Shown here: positions 1-5,786 of the stretch, piece after piece
How positions within the stretch are numbered: the first letter of the stretch is position 1
Layout: every line of letters starts with the position of its first letter
Assembly: GCA_900557435.1 (NCBI GenBank)
Contig: USSH01000093.1
Coordinates: 1 to 8,560, forward strand
Direction: 5' to 3'
Source of the DNA: an uncultured Coprococcus sp.
GTDB taxonomy: Bacteria; Bacillota; Clostridia; Lachnospirales; Lachnospiraceae
Length of the DNA stretch: 8,560 bases
Made by a program: the position numbers and the translations under genes
Notes under the pieces: model-generated
Seen by the model: only the letters and a program-made list of their open reading frames with translations
What the model was told of the DNA's origin: nothing
The model's database searches: none

Positions 1-65
1 GTCACCCATGTCGCCATATGACCTTTTTGTATTTTGTTTAGCAACTTTTTAACATTCATTTTCAC

Positions 66-82
66 TATAATTATGTTATAAT
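66..82 (+). promoter_or_regulatory. Putative promoter -10 region of the small regulator gene
   Basis: Two overlapping candidate -10 hexamers, both exactly TATAAT, lie at 66-71 and 77-82 in a very AT-rich stretch. No good -35 is visible at the usual distance; TTCATT at 55-60 is the best candidate for the second hexamer, with a 16-bp spacer. Transcription from the second would start near 89-90, giving a leader of about 50 nt before the ATG at 143. The -10 match is seen directly; the activity is inferred. Confidence 0.4.
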
Positions 83-88
83 TCAAAT

Positions 89-102
89 ATTGATGCATCA
101 AT
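89..102. promoter_or_regulatory. Perfect 14-bp palindrome at the predicted transcription start (possible operator)
   Basis: ATTGATGCATCAAT is an exact inverted repeat with no spacer. It sits 7-20 bp downstream of the second TATAAT, where a bound repressor would block initiation. The gene it precedes encodes a Cro/C1-type DNA-binding protein, and regulators of that class commonly bind short palindromes in their own promoters. Autoregulation is therefore a reasonable inference, but nothing here proves the regulator binds it. Confidence 0.4.
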
Positions 103-142
103 TGCCCTGGAGCCTTGGGAACTTGGTGAAGGAGGTGAGCAA

Positions 143-358
143 ATGTATCAATACATATTTGCCAATAATCTGTGCAGGATTTGCCGTGACCGCAATATAA
201 GCATAGAGGCTTTGGCAGAGGCGATAGACAAATCTCCACGCCAGGTAAGCCGTTACCGAAGTGGACAATGTGAAAATATATCACTTAAAACCATGGAAAG
301 TGCGGCATCATTTCTTGGGGTCTCGCTATCCGAGCTTGTAACACAGGATCAGATATAA
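143..358 (+). CDS. Small Cro/C1-type (XRE) helix-turn-helix regulator
   Basis: This 71-residue protein is almost entirely a single Cro/C1-type helix-turn-helix domain. Residues 20-28 (SIEALAEAI) fit helix 2. Residues 31-42 (SPRQVSRYRSGQ) fit the turn and recognition helix. The hydrophobic pattern of SLKTMESAASFLGVSLSEL closes the domain. No dimerisation, membrane or ligand-binding extension is present, so it is a minimal DNA-binding protein. The start is well supported: AAGGAGGTGA at 129-138 is a perfect ribosome site placed correctly before the ATG. It is the only plus-strand gene here and converges on the DUF4238 gene, so the two are not an operon. A 14-bp palindrome at its likely transcription start suggests self-control. 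Target genes are unknown. Confidence 0.85.
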   Translation: MYQYIFANNLCRICRDRNISIEALAEAIDKSPRQVSRYRSGQCENISLKTMESAASFLGVSLSELVTQDQI

Positions 359-388
359 CATTCAGGATTTTTTATCGTCTCCAAACAA

Positions 389-435
389 AAAATATCCGGT
401 ATACAACATGCAATTTGTCATATACCGGATATTTT
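389..435. terminator. Bidirectional intrinsic terminator between convergent genes
   Basis: AAAATATCCGGTATA at 389-403 and its exact reverse complement at 421-435 form a perfect 15-bp stem with a 17-nt loop. The outer arms are A on one side and T on the other, so each strand ends its stem in a T run (TTTTAATTT on plus, TTTTGTTT on minus). It sits 30 bp after the regulator stop and 24 bp after the DUF4238 gene stop, the expected place for a terminator serving both. Confidence 0.85.
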
Positions 436-459
436 AATTTATCTGTGCAACTGCCAACA

Positions 460-1653
460 TCATCCCCAGCGGCTGAAATCATGTCTTTTGGGCATTGCAA
501 ACTTAGCAACGTTATCATAATATCTTAGGGAATCTCTAATCTTGTTATAATCATGGAACGCAAACTCCTGTGTCTCCATATTAAGCACCATAGCATTTAT
601 GAAAAATACCTCATCGAGATCAAGTTTCCTAACCTGATATGTATACTTTTGATTTTTTACATTCCCGCATGGTTTTAACAAATCCATTCGCATCTTTTTC
701 CAAAAATGGCGATCAAACTGCTCTTTTGTTAATAGGGGCGGGCATATTGGTTTTTGTCCATTTTCATCCATTATAGGATAAAATCCTCTAAAATATGGCG
801 ATATAAATACCAGCACCCTTGTCGGTGAAATCGGGAAAATACTGAAGTTGTCCGGGAACACCAAGCTTCCCTGCAGCATTCTTCCAAGTTCTCCCCTCCA
901 CAATATCATATGTATCGGATATAGATTATGCTCCATTTTTTCAATGACATCATTCAGAACACGAACTTTATATGGCAGCTCCACATTTCCTTGAGTATTT
1001 CCACCATCCACATTATCCATATATGAAATGCCGGTTAGTTTAGGCAGAATAAATTCCTGTCCAGTATCTTCACAGTCCCAGAATGCGATAACTGGAACGA
1101 TGGAATACTGTGCCATCATAGACAACGGCGTATACCTCTCCTCTCCCCAAGCGACGTCCATAAATTCTTCTGTGTTCTTTATTTCAATTGCTTTCTTCAT
1201 ATTTGAAACATACGCCTCATTTGACGAGTCTATCATATCAAATACGTCAGCGAATTCCGGATACAACTCCTTCATTCGTCTATATTTTAGCACTACTGGA
1301 TGGTCCTCCGACTGTGTTATCGAAACTTTCTCTTCAAATGTCTTGTTTGATATTGGATTTCTGAGTGAATTTATCAGTAAAAACTTCCTGATAAGAAAGT
1401 TCTCCTCCCTGTCGATAGTTATCGTGTCCCCTTGCAGCAACCTGTGGTTTAACAGATCAGCAAATGCCCCCTCGAGTTTGATATTAAACGCGGCCTCCAA
1501 GTCCTCATCATATATATCTTTCTCTGCAAATGCCTTCTTCAGCTTGCATGTAATAAATTCCTCCGTTGCAAATCGGAATATGTTTATCTTAGTATCTGTG
1601 CATGCAAACTGCCTAAGCAATAACCGTGGAATAAAGTGATTATATATTTTCAA
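460..1653 (-). CDS. DUF4238 family protein, function unknown
   Basis: The 397-residue product opens with YNHFIPRLLLRQFA (residues 4-17), the N-terminal signature of the DUF4238 family, usually written as HxxP followed by LRxF. Further family-like features are a Glu-rich helix around 49-71 with ExxLxxxFxxKLE-type spacing and LLINSLRNP near 92-100. No signal peptide or membrane segment is seen, so it should be cytoplasmic. The start appears to be TTG at 1653-1651: the frame is closed by a TAG at 1680-1678, no ATG or GTG lies between, and the conserved N terminus begins at once. The ribosome site GGGGAG (1661-1656) is only 2 nt from the TTG, so initiation may be inefficient. The family has no established activity. 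It is a lone gene with its own promoter, flanked by repeat DNA, and the biological role cannot be read from the sequence. Confidence 0.78.
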   Translation of the reverse strand: MKIYNHFIPRLLLRQFACTDTKINIFRFATEEFITCKLKKAFAEKDIYDEDLEAAFNIKLEGAFADLLNHRLLQGDTITIDREENFLIRKFLLINSLRNPISNKTFEEKVSITQSEDHPVVLKYRRMKELYPEFADVFDMIDSSNEAYVSNMKKAIEIKNTEEFMDVAWGEERYTPLSMMAQYSIVPVIAFWDCEDTGQEFILPKLTGISYMDNVDGGNTQGNVELPYKVRVLNDVIEKMEHNLYPIHMILWRGELGRMLQGSLVFPDNFSIFPISPTRVLVFISPYFRGFYPIMDENGQKPICPPLLTKEQFDRHFWKKMRMDLLKPCGNVKNQKYTYQVRKLDLDEVFFINAMVLNMETQEFAFHDYNKIRDSLRYYDNVAKFAMPKRHDFSRWG

Positions 1654-1679
1654 GTCTCCCCTTTCGTCTATGATTTCCT

Positions 1680-1688
1680 ATTATACCA
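1680..1688 (-). promoter_or_regulatory. Extended -10 promoter for the DUF4238 gene
   Basis: The minus strand reads TGGTATAAT, a perfect TGN-TATAAT extended -10 element. No convincing -35 is present; TGTTCA at 1708-1703 is the best candidate 17 bp upstream. That agrees with extended -10 promoters, which do not need a -35. Transcription would begin near 1673, giving a leader of about 20 nt before the TTG start codon. The palindrome array begins only about 23 bp upstream of this element. Confidence 0.6.
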
Positions 1689-1710
1689 AAATCAACCTCA
1701 CATGAACATG

Positions 1711-1905
1711 TCGGCAAATGGCAGACGGCAGACGGAGGACAAAATGGGGGACAGGTACCTCCGTCCCCAAAGTAGGGGTTTTTGACGCATTTTCGTCGTT
1801 TTCGGCAAATGGGGACAGGCACCTCCGTCCCCAAAGTAGGGTTTTTTGACGCTTTTTCGTCGTTTTCGGCAAATGGGGTCAGGTACCTCCGTCCCCTCCG
1901 TCCCC
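1711..1905. repeat. Tandem array of GC-rich REP-like palindromes with a 64-bp period
   Basis: Three copies of a 22-bp core lie at 1747-1768, 1811-1832 and 1875-1896, exactly 64 bp apart. Each core has GGGGAC (GGGGTC in the third) and GTCCCC arms around a GGTACC or GGCACC centre. The two 42-bp spacers (1769-1810 and 1833-1874) differ at only two positions, so the whole 64-bp unit is duplicated. A partial unit (TCGGCAAATGG) occurs at 1711-1721, followed by a tandem GCAGACG pair at 1721-1734. The third core has an extra TCCGTCCCC tail to 1905. The same core, in opposite orientation, recurs at 6838-6906. Open frames crossing the array lack ribosome sites and simply translate the repeat. Confidence 0.9.
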
Positions 1906-1919
1906 ACAGCCGGACATGC

Positions 1920-1965
1920 AAACAGGCGACGTTTCGGTTGAATCCAACCAGAACGCCGCCTGTTT
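1920..1965. terminator. Long nested hairpin downstream of the DHH gene, possible terminator
   Basis: Positions 1920-1933 pair with 1952-1965 over 14 bp with one mismatch (1929/1956). After a wobble and a mismatch, GGTTG (1936-1940) pairs with CAACC (1945-1949) around a 4-nt loop, so the element folds as one 46-nt hairpin. It begins 35 bp after the stop codon of the DHH gene, a fitting place for its terminator. Neither strand has more than a short TTT after the stem, so termination may be weak, or the element may be a separate REP-like repeat. Confidence 0.5.
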
Positions 1966-2000
1966 ACGGTGATATCTATTTGATTGTGTTTATCTCACAC

Positions 2001-2921
2001 TTATGCGTTAGCCTGTGCTTTCAGCTCGTCTAGCATCTGTGGAAGCTTAGTGTCCATCTCCTCGTTCTTGAACTGACATGTGCCGACCTTCTTGTGACCA
2101 CCACCGCCATACTTGAGCATAAGACTGCCGACATCCATTGTAGCTGTACGATTGAGAATGCTGTATCCGCATGCGGCTGAACAACCCTGTCCACCACGGC
2201 CACTGACTATCCAAGCTGACACATTCTGCTCAGGATACATGCTATAGATCATAAAACGATTGCCTGTATATATAGGATCAACACCGCGGAGATCACTGAT
2301 TATCAGGTTGCCGTCGACTACTGTGTGTGCTTTAACCATCTCCTTAAACTTCTCTGTCTGCTCATTGTATAGCTCGATTCTCTCCTGAATATCTGGCATG
2401 GCAAGTATCTCATCTGTAGTCATGGTTCGACACGCATCAATAAGCTTTTCCATCAGCTGATAGTTAGATATAGTAAAATTTCTGAATCTTCCAAGTCCCG
2501 TTCTTGGATCCATAAGGAAACCTATGAGAATCCATCCTTTCGGATTCTGAACCTCATCTATAGTAAGATTTCCCGAGTCAACCTTATCAACAGCCTCCAT
2601 CATATCGTCAAATTGAGGAAACCGCTCCCTTCCGCCATAATATTCATAGATAATTCTCGCACATGATGGTGTGATACGGCTTTCACCTTTGTACTTACCC
2701 TCAAGAGCAAGTCTCTCATGCTCGCTTGAATGGTGATCAAACCAAAGACCACAGCCCTCTACAAATGGAACATTTGCAAGGCAGTCATCCTCATTAACCT
2801 CAATCAATCCATCCTGAAGATCCTTGGGATGCGCAAATTTCCAATGGTCTATTATTCCAGCCTCCTTCAGAAGTGCTCCACATGCAAGTCCGTCAAAATC
2901 TGATCTTGTAACCAATCTCAT
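2001..2921 (-). CDS. DHH/DHHA1 family phosphoesterase (exopolyphosphatase / nanoRNase-like)
   Basis: This 306-residue protein has the two-domain layout of DHH phosphoesterases, metal-dependent enzymes that cleave phosphoester or phosphoanhydride bonds in short oligonucleotides, pAp or polyphosphate. Motif I is RSDFDG (residues 6-11). DKVDSG (112-117) supplies further metal-ligand acids. The signature FDHH is at 61-64, and the C-terminal DHHA1 substrate loop GGGGH is at 272-276 followed by KKVG. All key acidic and histidine residues are present, so it should be active. No signal peptide or membrane segment is seen, so it is cytoplasmic. The start was moved from an upstream in-frame codon to the ATG at 2921-2919, because GGGAGG lies 8 nt before it and the domain begins at once. 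It is a single-gene unit with its own strong promoter. The exact substrate cannot be chosen from sequence; this subgroup is often labelled exopolyphosphatase without direct proof. Confidence 0.85.
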   Translation of the reverse strand: MRLVTRSDFDGLACGALLKEAGIIDHWKFAHPKDLQDGLIEVNEDDCLANVPFVEGCGLWFDHHSSEHERLALEGKYKGESRITPSCARIIYEYYGGRERFPQFDDMMEAVDKVDSGNLTIDEVQNPKGWILIGFLMDPRTGLGRFRNFTISNYQLMEKLIDACRTMTTDEILAMPDIQERIELYNEQTEKFKEMVKAHTVVDGNLIISDLRGVDPIYTGNRFMIYSMYPEQNVSAWIVSGRGGQGCSAACGYSILNRTATMDVGSLMLKYGGGGHKKVGTCQFKNEEMDTKLPQMLDELKAQANA

Positions 2922-2929
2922 AATACATT

Positions 2930-2935
2930 CCTCCC
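2930..2935 (-). promoter_or_regulatory. Ribosome binding site fixing the DHH gene start
   Basis: The minus strand reads GGGAGG here, 8 nt before the ATG at 2921-2919. It overlaps the reading frame of any longer version, so the 306-residue form is favoured over one extended by ten residues. Confidence 0.8.
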
Positions 2936-2963
2936 TGGTATTTTCCGTCAAAATCTATATATA

Positions 2964-2992
2964 ATTATATAAAAATACCTCTTGCAAATCAA
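2964..2992 (-). promoter_or_regulatory. Near-consensus sigma-A promoter for the DHH phosphoesterase gene
   Basis: The minus strand carries TTGATT (2992-2987), a 17-bp spacer, and a perfect TATAAT (2969-2964). Transcription should start near 2957, giving a leader of about 35 nt. A pyrimidine-rich tandem repeat begins about 20 bp upstream of the -35. Confidence 0.75.
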
Positions 2993-3013
2993 CATGATTC
3001 CGCCATCTTTCCG

Positions 3014-3123
3014 GCTCTTCATCTCTTTTCAGGTCTTCATCTCTCCAGCTCTTCATCTCTCCAGCTCTTCATCTCTCTAGCTCTTCATCTCTCTCCAGTT
3101 CTTCATCTCTTTTCATCTCTCCA
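3014..3123. repeat. Degenerate 16-bp pyrimidine-rich tandem repeat
   Basis: Six units of a GCTCTTCATCTCTCCA-type repeat run head to tail. CTTCATCTCT recurs exactly at 3017, 3035, 3051, 3067, 3083 and 3101, with spacings of 18, 16, 16, 16 and 18 bp; a one-mismatch partial copy (TTTCATCTCT) follows at 3111. One strand is almost all C and T. The array lies between the pilin terminator and the DHH promoter, so it is probably not within either transcript. No open frame with a ribosome site crosses it. Copy-number change by replication slippage is plausible and could alter the region just upstream of the DHH promoter. Confidence 0.85.
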
Positions 3124-3172
3124 GCTCATCCCATGCTATATCCCAGTATACAAAACATCTCACAGATAAACA

Positions 3173-3199
3173 AAAGTGCCGGTACAAAACCGACACTTT
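3173..3199 (-). terminator. Intrinsic terminator of the prepilin-like gene
   Basis: Positions 3173-3183 and 3189-3199 form an 11-bp stem with one mismatch and a 5-nt loop. On the minus strand the stem ends in TTTT followed by GTTT. It lies about 40 bp after the prepilin stop codon, so it should end that transcript. Confidence 0.75.
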
Positions 3200-3241
3200 A
3201 TATAAGTTCAAAAAATCTTTATTTGTAATTTGGGCACCTTA

Positions 3242-3862
3242 TTACTCAACCGGGATCCATCCTCTTCCCATAAGTCTTTCTATATTACTCTCCGGAGTCA
3301 AGTTGATAGCACCATCCTGATTCTTGTATCCAGAGTAAATTCTCGAACACAGACGTTCATTGGAATCAAAACAAACCTGAATAATTACCCAATCCCAGCC
3401 ATCACTATTACCTTTTGCATATGTTCTTCCATTTGAGATATTTACACCTTCGCCCCTGAGGAATTCATCAAGCTCCTGACAATAATCCCAATCATTGTTA
3501 GATACTTGGCCATTTATCTCAATACCTCTGTCTGCTCCACACCATACTCCGGAAAAATTCTTGCTGTGATATGGCACTGGTGCATTATCTCTTGTCCCGT
3601 TGCACAACATAACCCACGCGCCATAGCCAGTTCGTTTCGTTCCCGCTGGAATCTTTATTGTACCGTCAGAAAATCCATATATAAGTACATCCTCTATAGC
3701 CTTTGCATTCTTTATGTCCTTCGCTCTCTTACTCTTCTCGATATACTTTATCAAAGCCGGAGCAAGGGCACCTGCCAAGATAGCCATAATTGCAATTACA
3801 ATTATCAGCTCTACCAATGAAAATCCTTTGGAATCTGATCCAACTCGATTTATTCTTTCCAC
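3242..3862 (-). CDS. Type IV prepilin / pseudopilin-like protein
   Basis: The 206-residue product starts with a 13-residue basic leader ending in Lys-Gly, followed by FSLVELIIVIAIMAILAG (14-31). This is a textbook class-a type IV prepilin signal: cleavage after Gly13 by a prepilin peptidase, Phe at +1 and Glu at +5 (residue 18). A single hydrophobic helix follows, then the amphipathic stretch LIKYIEKSKRAKD. The mature protein would have about 193 residues, with a soluble C-terminal domain holding five cysteines and many aromatic and Gly/Asn residues. It should be inserted in the membrane and assembled into a pilus or pseudopilus. The start is taken as GTG at 3862-3860, because GGAGGGG lies just before it and the leader then has normal length. 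No assembly ATPase, peptidase or platform gene is in the window, so it is an orphan subunit relying on machinery elsewhere. Whether it is a major pilin, minor pilin or pseudopilin cannot be told. Confidence 0.85.
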   Translation of the reverse strand: MERINRVGSDSKGFSLVELIIVIAIMAILAGALAPALIKYIEKSKRAKDIKNAKAIEDVLIYGFSDGTIKIPAGTKRTGYGAWVMLCNGTRDNAPVPYHSKNFSGVWCGADRGIEINGQVSNNDWDYCQELDEFLRGEGVNISNGRTYAKGNSDGWDWVIIQVCFDSNERLCSRIYSGYKNQDGAINLTPESNIERLMGRGWIPVE

Positions 3863-3867
3863 GATTT

Positions 3868-3874
3868 CCCCTCC
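3868..3874 (-). promoter_or_regulatory. Ribosome binding site fixing the GTG start of the prepilin-like gene
   Basis: The minus strand reads GGAGGGG, 5 nt before GTG at 3862-3860. An in-frame GTG at 3922-3920 has no such site and would add 20 unlikely residues before the prepilin leader. Confidence 0.8.
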
Positions 3875-3876
3875 AT

Positions 3877-3912
3877 GTAAGTAATAACGTAAGTAATGAC
3901 ATAAGTAATAAC
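3877..3912. repeat. Three 12-bp direct repeats in the prepilin leader
   Basis: GTAAGTAATAAC (3877-3888), GTAAGTAATGAC (3889-3900) and ATAAGTAATAAC (3901-3912) are perfectly contiguous and differ by single bases. They end 2 bp from the ribosome site and lie inside the predicted 5' leader of the prepilin mRNA. They could be binding sites for a regulator of translation or transcription, or a slippage product. The repeat is seen; the function is not known. Confidence 0.85.
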
Positions 3913-3984
3913 AATTCCACACTATGTCATATCCTATATCTTATTCATCCAATATAAATTTATACCGAATCAATACACGTCGTT

Positions 3985-4014
3985 ATTGTAATACCAGCAT
4001 TATATATATGTCAA
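3985..4014 (-). promoter_or_regulatory. Putative promoter of the prepilin-like gene
   Basis: The minus strand has a perfect -35 TTGACA (4014-4009), an 18-bp spacer, and TACAAT (3990-3985) as the -10. It lies between the rfbC stop and the prepilin start, and gives a leader of about 115 nt that includes the 12-bp repeats. No terminator is visible after rfbC, so some readthrough from the rhamnose operon is also possible. Confidence 0.6.
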
Positions 4015-4058
4015 TAACTATGCATCCGCTATTTTTAATCTATTTTACAATACCATAT

Positions 4059-4661
4059 TTACCAACCTGGCTCAAACCTTCCCCACCGCTGATCCTTCTC
4101 TGACAACATCAGCGGGGTTCCATCCTTAAGCGTATATCCCTCAGCCGAAGCACTTCCTCTATATTCACCGCATACCTCCGGCCATACAATCCCGATTCCC
4201 GGGTCATTCCACGCTATACCGCCCTCATCGTTCGGATGCCAGAAAGCATTCACCTTGTAACAGAATTCAGCCTCATCGGAGAGGACTAGGAAGCCATGGG
4301 CAAATCCAGCTGGTATCAGAAATTGCTTTTTGTTCTCGGCTGACAATATCTCCCCATGCCATCTGCCGTATGTCGCAGAGTCAGTGCGCAAATCTACCAC
4401 CACATCAAACACCACTCCGCGAATGGTTCGCACAAGCTTGCACTGTGGATGATCTATCTGAAAATGCAATCCCCGAAGTACCCCTTTCACGGACATCGAT
4501 TGATTATCCTGCACAAATTTAACTTTTATTCCATGTTCTGCCAGATCACGCTCATTATATGTCTCGACAAAATATCCTCTGCTATCTCCGTGAACTGTCG
4601 GAGTTATCACACATAACCCCTCTATTCCGCCAACATCCTTCTCTACATCTATCTGTCCCAT
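4059..4661 (-). CDS. rfbC: dTDP-4-dehydrorhamnose 3,5-epimerase
   Basis: RfbC (RmlC) epimerises C3 and C5 of dTDP-4-dehydro-6-deoxy-glucose, the third step to dTDP-L-rhamnose, in the cytoplasm. The 200-residue length is slightly longer than the common form of about 180. Family motifs are all present: HGDSRGYF (24-31), QDNQSMS and VLRGLHFQ (51-68) with the catalytic base His66, VVVDLR (87-92), IPAGFAHGF (116-124) in the cupin barrel, CYKV (134-137) with a conserved Tyr, and WNDPGIGIVWP (151-161). The ATG at 4661 is preceded by purine-rich AGAGAGGA and AAGGG segments, neither at ideal spacing. It is the last gene of the rhamnose set, 147 bp after rfbD, a larger gap than usual in such operons. 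Confidence 0.95.
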   Translation of the reverse strand: MGQIDVEKDVGGIEGLCVITPTVHGDSRGYFVETYNERDLAEHGIKVKFVQDNQSMSVKGVLRGLHFQIDHPQCKLVRTIRGVVFDVVVDLRTDSATYGRWHGEILSAENKKQFLIPAGFAHGFLVLSDEAEFCYKVNAFWHPNDEGGIAWNDPGIGIVWPEVCGEYRGSASAEGYTLKDGTPLMLSEKDQRWGRFEPGW

Positions 4662-4696
4662 ATCCCTTATATCCTCTCTTATACGGTCTCACATTT

Positions 4697-4769
4697 ATCT
4701 AAATATGCATCCTGTCGCATATCTTGTGAGGAGCTATTCAAAGAATCACACAACCATCTAAATATACAT
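4697..4769. repeat. Pair of 14-bp direct repeats in the rfbD-rfbC gap
   Basis: ATCTAAATATGCAT (4697-4710) and ATCTAAATATACAT (4756-4769) differ by one base and lie 59 bp apart in the 147-bp gap between rfbD and rfbC. A TTGACT box occurs near 4778 on the minus strand, but no matching -10 lies at the right distance, so I do not call a promoter. The gap holds no gene or clear hairpin. Confidence 0.5.
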
Positions 4770-4808
4770 TTTCAGTCAACATATCCAACATCAAAAGCAT
4801 CGCAAGAC

Positions 4809-5771
4809 TTAGTTGTGCAACTCTATCAGATACCTCGCCAACGCATCCCGCCAATCCGGCAAAGGTACAAATCCGTTTTGTGTCAATTTGCTTCTGTCCA
4901 GCCTGCTGTTATACGGTCTGGCTGCCTTGGACTGTCCGTATTCAGCCGTGCTGACAGGTATAACCTTAGTAGAATACCCAGCCTGCCTGAATATCTCTCG
5001 TGCAAAATCATACCAGCTTATATAACCGCCCTCGTTTGTGGCATGATAATATCCATACTTGTCCGTATCAAGCATATCAACCAGCAGCCTTGCCAGATCA
5101 AATGTATAAGTAGGCGTACCTATCTGATCATTCACAACTCTTATCTCATCGTGAGTACTTCCGAGGCGGAGCATGGTCTTCACAAAATTCCCACCATGCA
5201 AACCAAATACCCAGGCAATTCTCACTATAAAAAACTTATCAAGAAGTCCTGATACTGCCTGTTCACCAGCCAGCTTAGACTTTCCATACACATTCAGAGG
5301 ATGGTAATCGCAGGAGTCAGGAGTCCAAGGCACATCACCCTGCCCATCAAATACATAATCCGTACTTATGTACACCATCTTACACGACAGTTCCTTGCAG
5401 ATCTCAGCTATATTCTTTGTCGCAAATGCATTTATTGAATACACTTTGTCACGAACCGAAGCATCCTCCGCAGCATCAACAGCCGTCCATGCAGCGCAGT
5501 GGACCACAGCATTTGGTCTGGTCGCCAGAAGTTCTCTCCTAGTATCATCGGAACTGCATATGTCGAAAGACACATACCGAAATGAGCCACAAGCCTCACT
5601 TTTGCATCTATTCAGTGTCATGCAATCTGTCGCTGCAAACTCTTTTTCTGATTTTATATCCGACCCTATGACATCATATCCCCGGCGCAAAAGCTCATTT
5701 GCCACATCATGCCCGAGCTGGCCACACACGCCTGTCACGAAAACTTTCTTTACTCTATCCATATCTCTCAT
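4809..5771 (-). CDS. rfbD: dTDP-4-dehydrorhamnose reductase
   Basis: RfbD (RmlD) uses NAD(P)H to reduce dTDP-4-dehydro-L-rhamnose to dTDP-L-rhamnose, the final step. It is an extended short-chain dehydrogenase of about 320 residues. From the ATG at 5771, the nucleotide-binding loop TGVCGQLG is at 13-20, CAAWTAVDAAE at 92-102, STDYVFDG at 136-143 and the catalytic YGKSK at 162-166. The substrate-side motifs GTPTYTFDLA (218-227) and ARPYNSRLD follow. An extra stretch of about 25 residues with several cysteines (near 42-66) lies between the first fold unit and the conserved FDI, making it longer than typical members of about 280-300. The start is uncertain: TTG at 5774, ATG at 5771 or ATG at 5762 are all possible, and none has an ideal ribosome site. 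The 15-bp gap after the rfbB stop suggests translational coupling. Confidence 0.93.
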   Translation of the reverse strand: MRDMDRVKKVFVTGVCGQLGHDVANELLRRGYDVIGSDIKSEKEFAATDCMTLNRCKSEACGSFRYVSFDICSSDDTRRELLATRPNAVVHCAAWTAVDAAEDASVRDKVYSINAFATKNIAEICKELSCKMVYISTDYVFDGQGDVPWTPDSCDYHPLNVYGKSKLAGEQAVSGLLDKFFIVRIAWVFGLHGGNFVKTMLRLGSTHDEIRVVNDQIGTPTYTFDLARLLVDMLDTDKYGYYHATNEGGYISWYDFAREIFRQAGYSTKVIPVSTAEYGQSKAARPYNSRLDRSKLTQNGFVPLPDWRDALARYLIELHN

Positions 5772-5786
5772 CAATCCCAGTTCAAA

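Noticed and set aside
1028..1639. 203-residue plus-strand ORF antisense to the DUF4238 gene
   Set aside because: Low-complexity Ser/Ile-rich translation with no recognisable domain, opposite a gene with a clear family signature.
143..1653. Toxin-antitoxin pair made of the small regulator and the DUF4238 gene
   Set aside because: The genes are convergent with a shared terminator and separate promoters, not a co-transcribed overlapping pair, and DUF4238 is not a known toxin family.
1747..1896. CRISPR-like array (short palindromic repeat with regular 42-bp spacers)
   Set aside because: The spacers are nearly identical, so this is a tandem duplication of one 64-bp unit rather than a set of acquired spacers; no cas genes are present.
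1640..1921. Overlapping minus-strand small ORFs rich in GDGG and Cys/Pro
   Set aside because: They are translations of the palindromic array in several frames, have no ribosome sites, and overlap the DUF4238 promoter.
3014..3123. Repeat-containing small protein in the C/T-rich tract
   Set aside because: No frame with a start and ribosome site runs through it; the unit lengths (16 and 18) are not multiples of three.
3242..3922. Longer prepilin starting at GTG 3922
   Set aside because: It has no ribosome site, translates the 12-bp repeats into a tyrosine-rich segment, and would give an abnormally long leader; GTG at 3862 has a strong ribosome site.
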